A stretch of DNA of 64,000 bases from IMG/VR virus record IMGVR_UViG_3300042090_000646, positions 1 to 64,000 of that record. The stretch is one strand, 5' to 3'. This document shows, in pieces, positions 41,907-49,557 of the stretch. Position 1 is the stretch's first letter; every line of letters begins with the position of its first letter. The translations under genes and the position numbers were made by a program. The notes below the pieces were generated by a model. That model ran no database searches. It was not told the origin of the DNA and was given only the letters and a program-made list of their open reading frames with translations. Origin of the DNA: a virus.

Positions 41907-42246
41907 GACTGATCCGTGTGCAACCCCGACGATTACCTCGACGACCCCTACGGTTACGGCTGGCCCTGGCCTGATCTATCGGATCTACGACGCCATCCGT
42001 GCTGCAATCCTGGGGATCCGAACCGGGTTCCGAACCGCGATGACGGAGCGGGACAATGTGACCCACGATCCCGCGAAGTGGAGCTGGCTCATCTCGACCC
42101 TCTCCGTCCTGGGGCATGATTACTACCAGCTCATCCACAAAGTTCCGGTCAATGTCAAGGATCTAGCCATCGCTCTGGCCGGCATTGCTGCCGCCCATGG
42201 CTTTGCCATCGGGGCAAAATCTTCCAGCGATCATCCACAGGGGTAG
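41896..42246 (+). CDS. Putative holin-like membrane protein
   Basis: 116 aa; ATG 41896 (AAGGA 9 bases upstream) or ATG 41887, both overlapping the end of the endolysin gene. Thr/Pro-rich start, then RIYDAIRAAILGIRTGFRTA and one hydrophobic stretch LAIALAGIAAAHGFAIGA. Being between the endolysin and spanin genes supports a holin or antiholin role, but only one convincing membrane segment is visible. Confidence 0.5.
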   Translation: MPPETDPCATPTITSTTPTVTAGPGLIYRIYDAIRAAILGIRTGFRTAMTERDNVTHDPAKWSWLISTLSVLGHDYYQLIHKVPVNVKDLAIALAGIAAAHGFAIGAKSSSDHPQG

Positions 42247-42248
42247 CC

Positions 42249-42605
42249 ATGCTTCCGCTTAACGTTCTCCTCGCCAACCTCAAGACCTACGCCAATATCA
42301 TTATCGGAACGGTGGTGGTGCTGGCGGTGGTGTCCACCGGGGTCTACATTGCGGTACTCCGGCATGAGCGCAATATGGCCCGCGCCAAGGAGGCTGTCCT
42401 CCAGCAGGTAGTGGCCGGCTATGTCGCCGCATCCAAGGCCCTCCAGGTCAAGCTGGATGCCGCGGATAAGGCCCTGGATGATGAGGACGTTGAAAACAAG
42501 AAGCTCCTGGCCGACCTACAGGCATCCGTCCCCAAGAACCCGGCCGAGGCGAATGCCTGGGCCATTGCCGCCGCCCAGAAGATCGGGAAGGAGGCTCAGA
42601 GGTGA
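42249..42605 (+). CDS. Inner-membrane spanin (Rz-like)
   Basis: 118 aa. N-terminal transmembrane segment IIIGTVVVLAVVSTGVYIAV (~17-36), then a long coiled-coil periplasmic part (HERNMARAKEAVLQQVVAGY, DAADKALDDEDVENKKLLAD). This is the classic i-spanin layout and the next gene is a small lipoprotein. It would fuse inner and outer membranes after peptidoglycan loss, implying a Gram-negative-type envelope. Confidence 0.7.
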   Translation: MLPLNVLLANLKTYANIIIGTVVVLAVVSTGVYIAVLRHERNMARAKEAVLQQVVAGYVAASKALQVKLDAADKALDDEDVENKKLLADLQASVPKNPAEANAWAIAAAQKIGKEAQR

Positions 42606-42608
42606 ACC

Positions 42609-42866
42609 ATGCGCTTATCCGTCCTGATCTTGTCCCTTTCCCTCCTAGCTGGGTGCAGCAAACCCCCGGTGGTATTTCCGTGTCCGCCCCCTCACCCCGT
42701 GACGCGACCTTCCCTGCGTGTCAACGCACTGACTGCCCAAGCTGCCCCAGATGCGGTCCTGGAGGCGTATGTGCTGGACCTCGCCGATTGGGTGGGCTAT
42801 TCCAAGGAGCTGGAGACGCTCTTGGACGCCTATCGCCCAGCACCGACCGTCGCACCCGCAAAGTGA
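42609..42866 (+). CDS. Outer-membrane spanin lipoprotein (Rz1-like)
   Basis: 85 aa; GAGGTG precedes the ATG. Signal peptide MRLSVLILSLSLLAGC ends in the lipobox LAGC, so mature Cys16 would be lipidated. The Pro-rich start (KPPVVFPCPPPHPVTRP) is typical of o-spanins. Placed in tandem with the i-spanin, not nested as in lambda. Confidence 0.75.
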   Translation: MRLSVLILSLSLLAGCSKPPVVFPCPPPHPVTRPSLRVNALTAQAAPDAVLEAYVLDLADWVGYSKELETLLDAYRPAPTVAPAK

Positions 42867-43063
42867 TCGAATGCCCGGAGGAGACCCCAGCGGTTCCCAT
42901 CCGGGTGCTTCTGGCGGCCTCCTATCACGGGGCCGCATTGGAGGCATCAATGGCGATGCCCAAGGTCTCAGAGGTGGGGCTTGAGGCTGCTGTAGCGGCA
43001 ACCCTGAACTTCGCAAGGGGACTTCGGGCCCGCATGGAGGCGGGAATTGTCCGGGGAGTGTGA
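42863..43063 (+). CDS. Hypothetical protein, 66 aa
   Basis: GTG 42863 overlaps the spanin stop (GTGA), suggesting coupling. Helical sequence IRVLLAASYHGAALEASMAM then GLEAAVAATLNFARGLRARM. No domain recognised. End of the lysis cassette. Confidence 0.5.
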   Translation: MIECPEETPAVPIRVLLAASYHGAALEASMAMPKVSEVGLEAAVAATLNFARGLRARMEAGIVRGV

Positions 43064-43625
43064 GAGGGAGCACCAGGAAATGCGCCAGGCCGCGACCGCT
43101 ACCCAGGTGGCATTAGCTGGCATGGGCAAAGAATTGGAGATGGTTCGCTCTATCCTCTCGGGCATGACCGGCATCCTCCAGGAGAATCTGGTCACCGTGG
43201 CCAGCCATGATAAGGCATCGCAAGACTGGCGGGAGACGCTTTTGGCCAAGGCTGAGAGTGCAGTTGCACGCATTGACCAGATCGAGCAGTCCCTGGTGGA
43301 AAGCAACCGCTTCCATGAGGAACAGGGGACCCTGGTAAGGGGCCTCCTTGGCCTGGAACAGGTCTCTAATCCCACTCCTCTAGCTCGGGACATTAAGGAA
43401 GTCCTGGCCATCGTTCGGGGAGCAAACGATCTTGACCCGGATACCGGTCGGAACACCTCCGGCTGGACATGGTGGGCTCCACGGTTCAAGGATGCCCTGG
43501 CGCATGGCGTAGCTCTGGCCGTGTTGGCCCTGGCTATTAATCTCCTCTTGCCGTATTTGAAGGAGGAGATCGGTTCGGGTCCCCATTTGGCGGTCCCAAC
43601 GGTGGCAAGTCCTTCTTCTCGGTGA
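43047..43625 (+). CDS. Coiled-coil protein with C-terminal membrane anchor
   Basis: 192 aa; TTG 43047 follows GGAGG; ATG 43080 is an alternative. Long helices (LEMVRSILSGMTGILQENLV, SAVARIDQIEQSLVESNRFH) lead to a C-terminal hydrophobic segment, GVALAVLALAINLLLPYL (~155-172). The last 89 bases overlap, antisense, the 3' end of the XRE repressor gene. Could be a lysis or exclusion component; no family recognised. Confidence 0.55.
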   Translation: MSGECEREHQEMRQAATATQVALAGMGKELEMVRSILSGMTGILQENLVTVASHDKASQDWRETLLAKAESAVARIDQIEQSLVESNRFHEEQGTLVRGLLGLEQVSNPTPLARDIKEVLAIVRGANDLDPDTGRNTSGWTWWAPRFKDALAHGVALAVLALAINLLLPYLKEEIGSGPHLAVPTVASPSSR

Positions 43626-44043
43626 TGCCAAGGGCATCTAGAGCATCGACAGTATCTTTGAGCCGATGTGAGTAGTCAATGGCTTTGGCAAGCTGACCAA
43701 GGGTAATTTCATTAGCCGTGAGAACTTCCCAGCCAACTATTAGATTGGCTAGGTCCCTGGATTGGGACAACAGGTGTTCCATGGCGTCCTCTTGGTCGGG
43801 AGCGATTTCATCCAGGAGACCGGGCGGGCCACCCAAAGATCCCGTCTCTCCTGTGAGAACAGAGTATTCAACTTTTAAAGCGTCGGCAATGGCATAAAGG
43901 GTTCCTTGATTGATCGGGTTCCCTGTTTCGAGCCGTGCGATAGTTGCTCGATGTTTTGATGTTGCAGCAGCAAGATCGTCCTGCGTCATGTTGCGACGAG
44001 TTCTCGCTAGCTTCACTTGTTTTGAGACATATTTCCAATCCAT
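43537..44043 (-). CDS. XRE-family transcriptional regulator, repressor candidate
   Basis: 168 aa; ATG 44043 with AAGGAGG. N-terminal helix-turn-helix VKLARTRRNMTQDDLAAATS, KHRATIARLETGNPINQGT (~10-50), then a linker and an extended C-terminal domain with a helical stretch (AMEHLLSQSRDLANLIVGWE). No LexA-type protease motif is visible. It faces the early operon across an AT-rich gap, the usual position of a phage repressor. That it controls lysogeny is inference. Confidence 0.7.
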   Translation of the reverse strand: MDWKYVSKQVKLARTRRNMTQDDLAAATSKHRATIARLETGNPINQGTLYAIADALKVEYSVLTGETGSLGGPPGLLDEIAPDQEDAMEHLLSQSRDLANLIVGWEVLTANEITLGQLAKAIDYSHRLKDTVDALDALGITEKKDLPPLGPPNGDPNRSPPSNTARGD

Positions 44044-44268
44044 CCTCGCCTCCTTGTGGCATAAATGTGGCAATGTGAAAAATAAGTTGTTGCTTTGTGT
44101 CGCATTGTGCTTAAACTTGTCGGTGTAGCACCTGTAACAGTTCCCCATTGGTGGCGGGACATTGTCCCACGAAAGTCCCCCGCCGTCGCTCTGGCGGTTA
44201 TGAAGCCGCCTCAAACAACAAAAAAGCCGCCCCTCTGCAAAGGGGCGGCAACTACAAGGAGGTGTTTG
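44044..44268. promoter_or_regulatory. Divergent control region between repressor and early operon
   Basis: 225 bases, AT-rich on the repressor side. Features: direct repeats TGTGGCA-4-TGTGGCA at 44055-44072, a 13-bp palindrome GGGACATTGTCCC at 44156-44168, and TTTGTGTCGCA at 44094-44104, which also occurs at 4280-4290. I could not place -35/-10 boxes with confidence on either strand. The repeats are candidate operators for the XRE protein. Confidence 0.5.
44219..44249 (-). terminator. Minus-strand terminator hairpin ahead of the early operon
   Basis: Perfect 9-bp stem GCCGCCCCT/AGGGGCGGC with a 6-base loop. It is followed on the minus strand by TTTTTTG. It would stop leftward transcripts before the repressor gene; read rightward it is only a leader hairpin before GTG 44269. 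Confidence 0.6.
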
Positions 44269-44535
44269 GTGACTCCACTGAAAGAATACAGCAAGGACAA
44301 GGCTCCGGCAAGGGGAGCCCGCAAAAGAGGTCCGGTTTTCGCTTCTCGCCAAGGTGTCATTGGCGTCGAATACGGATGCGGCCATTTCGTTCCTGGCCCC
44401 ATCTCTGGTGAGGCAGGCGCCCGAGTTAAGGACACTTTGGTCCGCATGTCGCGTTGCCCGGTTTGTTTCCCGGGGGGTGCCCATTTCCACAAGGAAATGC
44501 TGGATCTGGCGGTTCTTCCTGAGCCTGCGATATGA
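44269..44535 (+). CDS. Small zinc-binding protein, 88 aa
   Basis: GTG start with AAGGAGGTG upstream. Basic N-terminus (KDKAPARGARKRGP), then GVIGVEYGCGHFVPGPISGE and RMSRCPVCFPGG, giving Cys/His ligands C-G-H and CPVC. Probably binds zinc and nucleic acid. First gene of the rightward early block. Confidence 0.6.
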   Translation: MTPLKEYSKDKAPARGARKRGPVFASRQGVIGVEYGCGHFVPGPISGEAGARVKDTLVRMSRCPVCFPGGAHFHKEMLDLAVLPEPAI

Positions 44536-44783
44536 CGAGTGCTGCCCTTCTTAAGCTACTGGAACGTGCTACCAAGCGATTCCAGAACTTCCGGGGCATT
44601 GGAGAGCAGGCTGCTGCCATGAAAAGCGACGTGGTGCTGCATCCGCTCGAATGGTGGGAGCCCGAGGATGAGGCCCTCCTGAAAGAAATGACCCAGGCCA
44701 TCAACCAAAACCGGGGGTGCGAACCGCTCCCCCTTGAGGCGGCTGCAACCGCCGATGACGATGAGGAGGCAAGCAATGAGTGA
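44532..44783 (+). CDS. Hypothetical protein, 83 aa
   Basis: ATGA overlap with the previous gene. Helical and acidic: SAALLKLLERATKRFQNFRG, LHPLEWWEPEDEALLKEMTQ, with a poly-acidic end (TADDDEEASNE). No family recognised. Confidence 0.6.
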   Translation: MTSAALLKLLERATKRFQNFRGIGEQAAAMKSDVVLHPLEWWEPEDEALLKEMTQAINQNRGCEPLPLEAAATADDDEEASNE

Positions 44784-45600
44784 ATCCGTCGAGGGCACGT
44801 CTGCCCTCAACCAAGTGTCCTCCGAGGGGCCGGAGGTCCTGGCCGCCAGCAAGGTGGCCCTGGTGGAAATCCAAGCCTTGGAGGTCATCAACGCCCCGAA
44901 GATGGTCATCCGCACCGACGCTGAATACAAGGCCGCCGGGGCCCAATTTGCTCTCATCAACGAGCGGCTCAAGAGCCTGGAAACCGAGCGGGATGGTCTG
45001 GTCAGGCCGCTCAACGGCGTGGTGGACCGCATCAATGCCCTTTTCCGGGGAGCCAGGGAACAACTCCTGAGGGCCCGGTCTTTCCCCGAGGCGGCCATGA
45101 AGGGGTGGGTCACCGAACAGGACCGGCTCCGCAAGGAGGCCCTGGAGAAGGCCCGTCAGGAGGCCGAGGCTGAACGCCTGCGCCTCGAAAAGGAACGCAT
45201 TGAGGCTGAGGCAGAGATGCAACGCGTCAAGGATGCACAGATGGAGGCCGAGCGTCTGGCCCAGGCTGAGACCAACCCATTTATGCGGGCCATTCGACAG
45301 GCCACCGTGGTCCAAAATGCCACCGCCGCGGCCGAAGTCACCCAGGCGTGGAAGGGGACCGTCCTGGAGGAGCGGCGGCTGGAGGCTGCTGTCAACAACG
45401 TCCCCATCCCATTAGTTCGCGCCAGCGGGACCAAGGTCAACCGGCCTTGGAAATGGCGTTATGTGAACAAGGCCATCATCCCGGACCAATACAAGCTCAT
45501 CAACGAACAGCTCATCAGTGCGACCGTCCGCACTCTGAAGGGCGATACCAAAATCGACGGGATCGAAGTCTACCAAGACATCGCCATCGGAGGCATGTAA
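44776..45600 (+). CDS. Coiled-coil protein upstream of the annealase, 274 aa
   Basis: Overlaps the preceding gene by 8 bases. Residues ~40-180 form a long coiled coil (ALINERLKSLETERDGLVRP, AEAERLRLEKERIEAEAEMQ). The C-terminal ~80 residues, RPWKWRYVNKAIIPDQYKLI then GIEVYQDIAIGG, form a compact motif common in phage proteins encoded beside RecT/Erf genes. Likely a recombination accessory protein; function unproven. Confidence 0.6.
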   Translation: MSESVEGTSALNQVSSEGPEVLAASKVALVEIQALEVINAPKMVIRTDAEYKAAGAQFALINERLKSLETERDGLVRPLNGVVDRINALFRGAREQLLRARSFPEAAMKGWVTEQDRLRKEALEKARQEAEAERLRLEKERIEAEAEMQRVKDAQMEAERLAQAETNPFMRAIRQATVVQNATAAAEVTQAWKGTVLEERRLEAAVNNVPIPLVRASGTKVNRPWKWRYVNKAIIPDQYKLINEQLISATVRTLKGDTKIDGIEVYQDIAIGGM

Positions 45601-45604
45601 AGCC

Positions 45605-46681
45605 ATGTCCACGGAACCTAACTCCCAACTCCCCGCCAGTATCCCCCCTCCGCAAGAGGTTCGTATGTGCATGGACACCGTCCAGGGCATGGAGGCTCTT
45701 CAGCGGGGTGGGAACTTACTCTCCAGCTCCAGCCTCGTCCCCGAGGTCTACCGTCGCTGGAAGGTAGAAAAGGACGGCACCCGCTCTGAGAACCCCTCCG
45801 GGCTCGCCAACTGCGTGGTCGCCCTCAATATGGCCACCCGTATTGGCATGGACCCGATCATGTGCATGCAGAACCTTAATGTGATCGAAGGGCGTCCGAG
45901 CTGGTCCAGCGTGTTCATCATCGCCAGCATCAACCAGTGCGGGAAATTCAGCCCCCTTCGGTTCGACCTCTCCCCCCTTGGGGATGAGACCGAGGCCAAC
46001 TTCAAATACACCGAATGGGAGCCTAATCCCGCCAATCCTGGCAAGAATCGCCCTGTAGAGAAGACAGGCACCCTCAAGGTGAAACATCAGAGCTGCCGGG
46101 CGTGGGCAATTGAGAAGGCCACTGGTCAGCGTTTGGATGGCCCGGAGATCACCATTCAGATGGCATTGGATGAGGGGTGGATCCAGAAGAGGGGATCCAA
46201 ATGGCGGACCATGCAGGAAGTTATGCTTCGCTACCGTGCTGCCAGCATGTTCGGCAAGCTCTATGCCCCCGAGTTGCTCTTGGGGCTCCAGTCCGCCGAA
46301 GAGGTCCAGGACGTCGTCGACGTCGAGGTAATCGAGGAGGATGAGCCGCGCCAACGTCCGCCCCAACGCACCACCAAACAGGCAAACCACACCGGATGGA
46401 CCATTGAGGCCATGGAGGCGTGGGACGGCCTCATGGAGAATGCCTATGGAGCCTTCAAGGATGCCGGATACCAGGCCGAATATCAGGCGTTCCATGACAT
46501 CTGGCATCCCAAGCGGGGCAAGAGCCTGGCGGAGCCCGCCATTGCTGAGCTGAAGGCTGCTGTGGACGGTCTGGTTGCTGCCGCTGCCGACTCCGACTCC
46601 AAGAACAAGAAGGGCCCGGCACAAGAACAGCCCACTGGAAAGAATCCCGACGAGAAACTTCGTTCCCAGGTCGCTGAATGA
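45605..46681 (+). CDS. RecT-like single-strand annealing protein
   Basis: 358 aa. Core pattern: NCVVALNMATRIGMDPIMCM, QNLNVIEGRPSWSSVFIIAS, INQCGKFSPLRF, and MLRYRAASMFGKLYAPELLL before the acidic linker EEVQDVVDVEVIEED. These are the Leu/Gly/Pro stations of the RecT/Bet superfamily. The C-terminal ~100 residues form a separate helical region. It would anneal single strands during phage recombination. No matching exonuclease gene is obvious nearby. Confidence 0.7.
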   Translation: MSTEPNSQLPASIPPPQEVRMCMDTVQGMEALQRGGNLLSSSSLVPEVYRRWKVEKDGTRSENPSGLANCVVALNMATRIGMDPIMCMQNLNVIEGRPSWSSVFIIASINQCGKFSPLRFDLSPLGDETEANFKYTEWEPNPANPGKNRPVEKTGTLKVKHQSCRAWAIEKATGQRLDGPEITIQMALDEGWIQKRGSKWRTMQEVMLRYRAASMFGKLYAPELLLGLQSAEEVQDVVDVEVIEEDEPRQRPPQRTTKQANHTGWTIEAMEAWDGLMENAYGAFKDAGYQAEYQAFHDIWHPKRGKSLAEPAIAELKAAVDGLVAAAADSDSKNKKGPAQEQPTGKNPDEKLRSQVAE

Positions 46682-46902
46682 ACGCCATCAATGATGCCGC
46701 CAGGGTCCTCGGCCTGATCCGTCAGGCTGGGTCCCTGGGGGCTACTGCCTCAGAACTGGCCGGATGGACCGGTAAGACCCTGACCGGGATCGAGACTCAT
46801 CTCCGGACGCTCAGGCGCCAGGGCCTCATCACTCGAACCAAGGTAACCCGGTCCACCGGCAACGGAACAGATTCCCCCGTCTACCAAGAGAAGGGCGCAT
46901 GA
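46678..46902 (+). CDS. Winged helix-turn-helix protein, 74 aa
   Basis: ATGA overlap. DAARVLGLIRQAGSLGATAS, ELAGWTGKTLTGIETHLRTL, RRQGLITRTK fits a MarR/winged-helix fold with wing residues after RQGLI. DNA-binding regulator or replication accessory. Confidence 0.65.
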   Translation: MNAINDAARVLGLIRQAGSLGATASELAGWTGKTLTGIETHLRTLRRQGLITRTKVTRSTGNGTDSPVYQEKGA

Positions 46903-47297
46903 GTCACGACGAAAACACCTATGAACTGACTATCTGGCGGTTCAATCACCCCCTCCACGCCACCAAGACCATTTCCTCCATTGTCCCGATCACCGAGGCC
47001 GGGGCCCGTGCCGCAGCTGCCCGCAAGGGCTGGAACGTGGAAGGCTGGATGGCCTCGTCCGGGACCGAGAACGTGGCCGTGCTTCCCCCCGAGGCTCCAG
47101 CGCCCGACGGCGAGACCCTCCACCTGTTCGCCGTGACCCTATTGCGGATACAACGAGGCGAGATTGAAGTGGAGGCAGTGGACGAGGGAGAAGCCACGAG
47201 GATGGCCTTGGACCAAGTCCACAAGGTCGACTGGATCGAGTTTGACCCCGCCGAAGTTGACGAAGTCCGCGACGATGGCCTCGTCGAGGGCACCTAG
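46899..47297 (+). CDS. Hypothetical acidic protein, 132 aa
   Basis: ATGA overlap with the winged-helix gene. Alternating strands and helices (TYELTIWRFNHPLHATKTIS, EAGARAAAARKGWNVEGWMA) and a C-terminal acidic region (DWIEFDPAEVDEVRDDGLVE). No family recognised. Confidence 0.6.
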   Translation: MSHDENTYELTIWRFNHPLHATKTISSIVPITEAGARAAAARKGWNVEGWMASSGTENVAVLPPEAPAPDGETLHLFAVTLLRIQRGEIEVEAVDEGEATRMALDQVHKVDWIEFDPAEVDEVRDDGLVEGT

Positions 47298-47306
47298 GAG
47301 CCAACC

Positions 47307-47612
47307 ATGAACACCGCCGACGAAGTCAACCCCCTCATTCCCAAAGCGAAGACCCTGAACCTGGCCCGGCTCCGGCTGGCCCTGGCGGACTACCTGCCGC
47401 GGACTCCAGGCTACCGGACCATCCTGGCGGCCATTGAGGCCGGGATGCCCTATATCCCCGATCCCCTGGGCCGGGAGCGGTTCCGCACCTTCGAGTTGGA
47501 CAAGGTCCTGAACTGGTGGTTCACCAACCGGGCCCCCAAACCCCTTCTCAATTCCGCCACCGATGCCGCCATCCGGGTCTCTCGCGCCCGGCGGAAGCCT
47601 AAATCCGCTTAA
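47307..47612 (+). CDS. Excisionase-like/HTH hypothetical protein, 101 aa
   Basis: AGGAG precedes ATG 47307. YLPRTPGYRTILAAIEAGMP, YIPDPLGRERFRTFELDKVL reads like a MerR/Xis-type helix-turn-helix in which the wing specifies a target, ending in a basic tail (RVSRARRKPKSA). The next gene has a similar layout, suggesting a pair of related DNA-binding proteins. Confidence 0.5.
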   Translation: MNTADEVNPLIPKAKTLNLARLRLALADYLPRTPGYRTILAAIEAGMPYIPDPLGRERFRTFELDKVLNWWFTNRAPKPLLNSATDAAIRVSRARRKPKSA

Positions 47613-47627
47613 AGGAGCCCCAGCAAT

Positions 47628-47918
47628 ATGTGCCCCATATCGCAAAGCGCGTCCAATAACCACGAAAACGGCAGCAATACCCTGGTCTCTCATTCCAAGG
47701 AGAACCCCTTGATTGAGGACCCCTGGCTCAACACCGCCTTGCTCTGCCGTGCCATGACCGACCATTTCGGCGGCCGAAAAATCTGCCGTGACTCCATCCG
47801 GAAGGCGGTCAAGATGGGCCTCCCCCACCAAATCAACCGCTTGAACGGCAGGAAAGAATTCCAACTCACGGTCGTCCTTTCCTGGTGGATCAAGTCACCC
47901 CTGGCCAAGGCGTCCTGA
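47628..47918 (+). CDS. HTH/excisionase-like protein, 96 aa
   Basis: Ser/Asn-rich first 25 residues, then LCRAMTDHFGGRKICRDSIR, KAVKMGLPHQINRLNGRKEF, QLTVVLSWW. The R-x-x-I-R-K-A-V-x-x-G-L-P order parallels the preceding gene's AIEAGMPYIPDPLGRERFRT. DNA-binding is likely; role unknown. AAAGGAG lies 12 bases upstream, a long spacing. Confidence 0.5.
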   Translation: MCPISQSASNNHENGSNTLVSHSKENPLIEDPWLNTALLCRAMTDHFGGRKICRDSIRKAVKMGLPHQINRLNGRKEFQLTVVLSWWIKSPLAKAS

Positions 47919-47976
47919 CCTCCGTAACCGCACCATTCAAGGTGGGCCGATGGGCCCGCCGTCCGTAAGGACTGCC

Positions 47977-48159
47977 ATGAACCGCCTGGTGATCAAATAT
48001 TCGCGTTTCAACGACCTTCTCCGGGACCTGGCATATTTCGCAGGATCCATGGCCTACATTGGCCCCAGGTCCGACCTGTTCATCTCTCGATTCACCCTTG
48101 AGAACTTGGAGTCCGTGCCCCGGTCGGCTCGGCTGTTCCGTCCCAAGGCGGTAGCCTAG
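47977..48159 (+). CDS. Hypothetical protein, 60 aa
   Basis: ATG 47977 follows TAAGGA; ATG 47950 with AGGTGG is also possible. Sequence MNRLVIKYSRFNDLLRDLAY, FAGSMAYIGPRSDLFISRFT. No family recognised. Its stop abuts the next start. Confidence 0.5.
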   Translation: MNRLVIKYSRFNDLLRDLAYFAGSMAYIGPRSDLFISRFTLENLESVPRSARLFRPKAVA

Positions 48160-48597
48160 ATGGTCTGGGCTCTCACCATTCACGCCTATCCCCAATCGGG
48201 CAACGTAACGATGAGGATGCACTGGACCCGTTACAAGGCCCTACTCAAGGTTTGGTTCTGGCTGGTCCGCACTGCACCTGGCTTCCTCGCTGTCTCCAAA
48301 CCGAGCGGGCGGCGCCGCGTGACGATCCAGCTCCACGGTAGCCGGGCCATCGATAAGGTGAATCGCTATTTCGCTGTCAAACCAATTGAGGACGTTCTAC
48401 GCCCTCCCAAGCATGAAACCGGAATCTATAAAACCGGCAAGAAAAAGGGCCAGCCCTGGAAACGGGATCGACTTGGCCACGGTTTGATTCTGGAAGACAA
48501 CGACCCCAATGTCGACCTTCAAGTGCCGCCCGTCCTGAAGTTGGGAAAGGGCGAATCTCCCTTCATCGTCATCACTCTTGAGGACATCGCATCATGA
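48160..48597 (+). CDS. Possible RusA-like Holliday junction resolvase
   Basis: 145 aa. The order GRRRVTIQLHGSRAIDKVNR, YFAVKPIEDVLRP, GLILEDNDPNVDLQVPPVLK, ESPFIVITLEDI parallels RusA-type enzymes, where a D-x-x-N helix, a K-P-x-x-D segment and a DD/ED-N strand carry the catalytic acids. The first Asp region (IDKVN) departs from the common D-x-DN. The recombination/replication neighbourhood fits. Confidence 0.5.
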   Translation: MVWALTIHAYPQSGNVTMRMHWTRYKALLKVWFWLVRTAPGFLAVSKPSGRRRVTIQLHGSRAIDKVNRYFAVKPIEDVLRPPKHETGIYKTGKKKGQPWKRDRLGHGLILEDNDPNVDLQVPPVLKLGKGESPFIVITLEDIAS

Positions 48598-48842
48598 AAA
48601 TGGTCAAGCGTTACGTCTGCTCCTTCTGCTCCGCTTCCCCTCTCGCCAAGGCTCACGCCTACGCCAAGCCCGCGGATGCGCTGGCTCATGAGGGAAAGTG
48701 CTTCTACAACCCGGAGACGCATTCCTGTGGCACATGCGCCTATCTGGGCCGCCAGCGGAAGACCTGTTCCGCGCCCAAGCCTGGCCCCGGTCGCCCCTTC
48801 ACCACCAACTGCAAGCATTGGAAACTGCGGGGCTCGAAATGA
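48594..48842 (+). CDS. Cysteine-rich zinc-finger protein, 82 aa
   Basis: ATGA overlap. CSFC at residues ~9-12, an SH-type spacing, then CGTCAYLGRQRKTC and a final CKHWKLRG. Two probable zinc sites; small basic protein likely to bind nucleic acid. ATG 48600 is an alternative start. Confidence 0.6.
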   Translation: MKMVKRYVCSFCSASPLAKAHAYAKPADALAHEGKCFYNPETHSCGTCAYLGRQRKTCSAPKPGPGRPFTTNCKHWKLRGSK

Positions 48843-48973
48843 TGGCCCCGGATGAGGTCGCCGCTGCCCTAAAGGCCATATCCAAGGCCCTGGACGGGTC
48901 GCCTACCGGAGAGACGGTCTATGGCTGCCAGATCCTCCTGGAGTCCCTTGCAGCCGCACAGGTGGCCTCCTAG
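48839..48973 (+). CDS. Small hypothetical protein, 44 aa
   Basis: ATGATGA overlap with the previous stop. MMAPDEVAAALKAISKALDG, SPTGETVYGCQILLESLAAA. Helical; no function seen. Confidence 0.5.
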   Translation: MMAPDEVAAALKAISKALDGSPTGETVYGCQILLESLAAAQVAS

Positions 48974-49075
48974 ATGAGCTTCCGGACCTTCATCCTCCTC
49001 GCTATGGCCACCCTGACTACCCTGAACCTGGCGGGTGGAATCCATTGGCTCATCAAGGAGAAACCATGGCGATAA
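48974..49075 (+). CDS. Small membrane protein, 33 aa
   Basis: ATG directly after the previous TAG. One hydrophobic segment, FILLAMATLTTLNLAGGI, then HWLIKEKPWR. Its last 10 bases overlap the J-domain gene start, and it contains that gene's ribosome site. Single-pass membrane peptide, function unknown. Confidence 0.5.
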   Translation: MSFRTFILLAMATLTTLNLAGGIHWLIKEKPWR

Positions 49076-49557
49076 ATCCTGTCGCTGTCTCCGGCATCTC
49101 TCCCTGGGAAATCCTAGGATTGCACCCTGGCGCCTCTCCGGAGGAGGTATCCGGGGCAAAGCGGATCCTGGCCAAACTGGTTCACCCGGACGTCCTGGCC
49201 AGGGGGAAAGCCATCTTCCAGATCGTTGAGGCAGCGCCAGAGGCTTGCCTAAATGGCGGCCGGTGGCCTGATGGGGTGAACTTCCAGGCCATTCCTCCGG
49301 GCTCATTCACCCCTTCCCCGCCACCACCGCCCCGGCCGTCACGCCCTCAGAATGCGGGCTGGTTTAAAACCAAGAAGGGCGGCTGGAGCCGGCGAATTGG
49401 GGCGACTTCCTGGATCAACGTCTACTTCGCCAAAGATGGCTCAGGTTGGCGGTTCCTGGGCCCCGATGCCAATGGAATGACCTACTTCGATACCGAGAGC
49501 CACCCTACCCCTGAAGATGCCATGGCGGGGGCCGATGAATATTTCCGAGGCATGTGA
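49066..49557 (+). CDS. J-domain (DnaJ-like) phage protein
   Basis: 163 aa; AAGGAG upstream of ATG 49066. Residues ~11-60 form a compact J domain: SPWEILGLHPGASPEEVSGA, KRILAKLVHPDVLARG with the HPD triad at H40-D42. A Pro-rich linker (PSPPPPPRPSRPQ) and a C-terminal domain with many aromatics (GWFKTKKGGWSRRIGATSWI) follow. J domains stimulate DnaK ATPase. Next to the replication initiator and DnaB, it may recruit host DnaK for primosome remodelling, as lambda P uses host chaperones. That link is inference. Confidence 0.7.
   Translation: MAINPVAVSGISPWEILGLHPGASPEEVSGAKRILAKLVHPDVLARGKAIFQIVEAAPEACLNGGRWPDGVNFQAIPPGSFTPSPPPPPRPSRPQNAGWFKTKKGGWSRRIGATSWINVYFAKDGSGWRFLGPDANGMTYFDTESHPTPEDAMAGADEYFRGM

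Noticed and set aside
44226-44249. Rightward terminator or riboswitch before the early operon
   Set aside because: The T-run is on the minus-strand side only; read rightward there is no U-tract, and no riboswitch consensus was recognised.
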